The position numbers and the translations under genes were made by a program. 64,000 nucleotides of DNA from G963663775 sp963663775 (GTDB lineage: Bacteria; Bacillota; Clostridia; Oscillospirales; Butyricicoccaceae), in NCBI GenBank assembly GCA_963663775.1, contig OY760624.1, forward strand, positions 1,612,001-1,676,000, given 5' to 3'. The notes beneath the pieces are model-generated. The model was not told the DNA's origin. It searched no databases and was given only the letters and a program-made list of their open reading frames with translations. Shown piece by piece: positions 63,797-64,000 of the stretch (the stretch's first letter is position 1; each line of letters starts with the position of its first letter).

Positions 63797-64000
63797 TTGA
63801 AGATTATTGTATGTATCAAACAAGTGCCTGCGGCGGCAAAGGTCGAGGTGGATGCGGAAAATGGCACGCTCAAGCGTGTCGGCGCACAGACCAAGGTCAA
63901 TCCGTACGACTTGTTTGCATTGGAAACCGCCATTCGCATCCGGGAACAAATCGGCGGCACAGTCATTGCGCTGACCATGGGGCCTGCACAGGCAGAAGCC
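63797..64000 (+). CDS. etfB: Electron transfer flavoprotein beta subunit, 5' part
   Basis: Starts at TTG 63797 and runs off the window after 68 codons. Reads MKIIVCIKQVPAAAKVEVD...LKRVGAQTKVNPYDLFALETAIRI...VIALTMGP, the classic EtfB/FixA start. EtfB with EtfA carries electrons between flavoenzymes; in butyrate producers it partners butyryl-CoA dehydrogenase or related dehydrogenases for electron bifurcation. Which dehydrogenase it serves cannot be seen here. Confidence 0.9.
   Translation, partial: MKIIVCIKQVPAAAKVEVDAENGTLKRVGAQTKVNPYDLFALETAIRIREQIGGTVIALTMGPAQAEA

Noticed and set aside
63557..63949. 130-codon minus frame upstream of the diguanylate cyclase
   Set aside because: Opposes the etfB start and promoter, which are well supported.

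Overview
The window reads as a chromosomal segment of a GC-rich clostridium, most likely Oscillospirales (a Butyricicoccus/Agathobaculum-like gut anaerobe). This is inferred from gene content and order only: pyruvate:ferredoxin oxidoreductase, the start of an electron-transfer flavoprotein, a Firmicutes-type rimP-nusA-ylxR-ylxQ-infB-rbfA-nrnA-truB-ribF operon, a pgk-tpiA-gpmI-eno cluster, SLH-domain secreted enzymes and Csp-type (spore-associated) subtilases. No tRNA, rRNA, CRISPR array or insertion sequence was seen.

Layout. 1-8882: the late end of a siphovirus-type prophage, all on + and tightly overlapping: minor capsid/head-tail proteins, tail tube, Gp15, a short tape measure, a tail protein with a glycine-rich C-terminus, a tail fibre, small proteins, XhlA-like protein, holin and amidase. 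Integrase, packaging and early genes are not in the window. 8907-16123: AraC regulator, MATE exporter, lipoprotein, a queuosine-precursor salvage operon (candidate QueL radical SAM protein plus YhhQ transporter) behind a preQ1-I riboswitch, and an SLH-domain HtrA-like protease. 16280-16510: a promoter with hairpins and no ORF, a candidate small RNA. 16520-24842 (minus): the translation/ribosome-maturation operon. 25000-31845 (+): trmL, degV and the lower-glycolysis cluster. 31983-38054: a catalytically degenerate deacetylase-like protein, proC, a Cys-rich membrane protein, a radical SAM protein, a PLC-like protein and an esterase. 38092-42968 (minus): queH, a large hybrid histidine kinase and rpsF-ssb-rpsR. 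43479-47473 (+): a ribose-type ABC transporter. 47644-53656: lipoprotein, orphan ABC ATPase, DUF2148 protein and two tandem Csp-like subtilases. 53711-57665 (minus): SLH-type D,D-carboxypeptidase, YifB/ComM ATPase, NimA-like protein and chorismate mutase; a group of DnaA boxes lies between the first two. 57869-64000: nifJ, yjdF behind a structured leader, a diguanylate cyclase (minus) and the 5' end of etfB.

Connections. Glycolytic genes feed pyruvate to NifJ; the ferredoxin and ETF steps nearby fit a butyrate-type fermentation. Three queuosine-related genes (12730-14179 and 38092-38649) plus the preQ1 switch suggest salvage of a queuosine precursor followed by completion on tRNA. The most unusual items are the candidate small RNA near 16.3-16.5 kb, the duplicated Csp-like proteases, the deacetylase homologue that has lost its catalytic residues, the DnaA-box group at 55.1-55.3 kb, and a possible small gene interrupted by an in-frame TGA at 12245.

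Start codons were chosen from visible ribosome-binding sites, so several genes begin downstream of the longest possible ORF. Promoters and terminators were called by eye from hexamers and stem-loops and are predictions.
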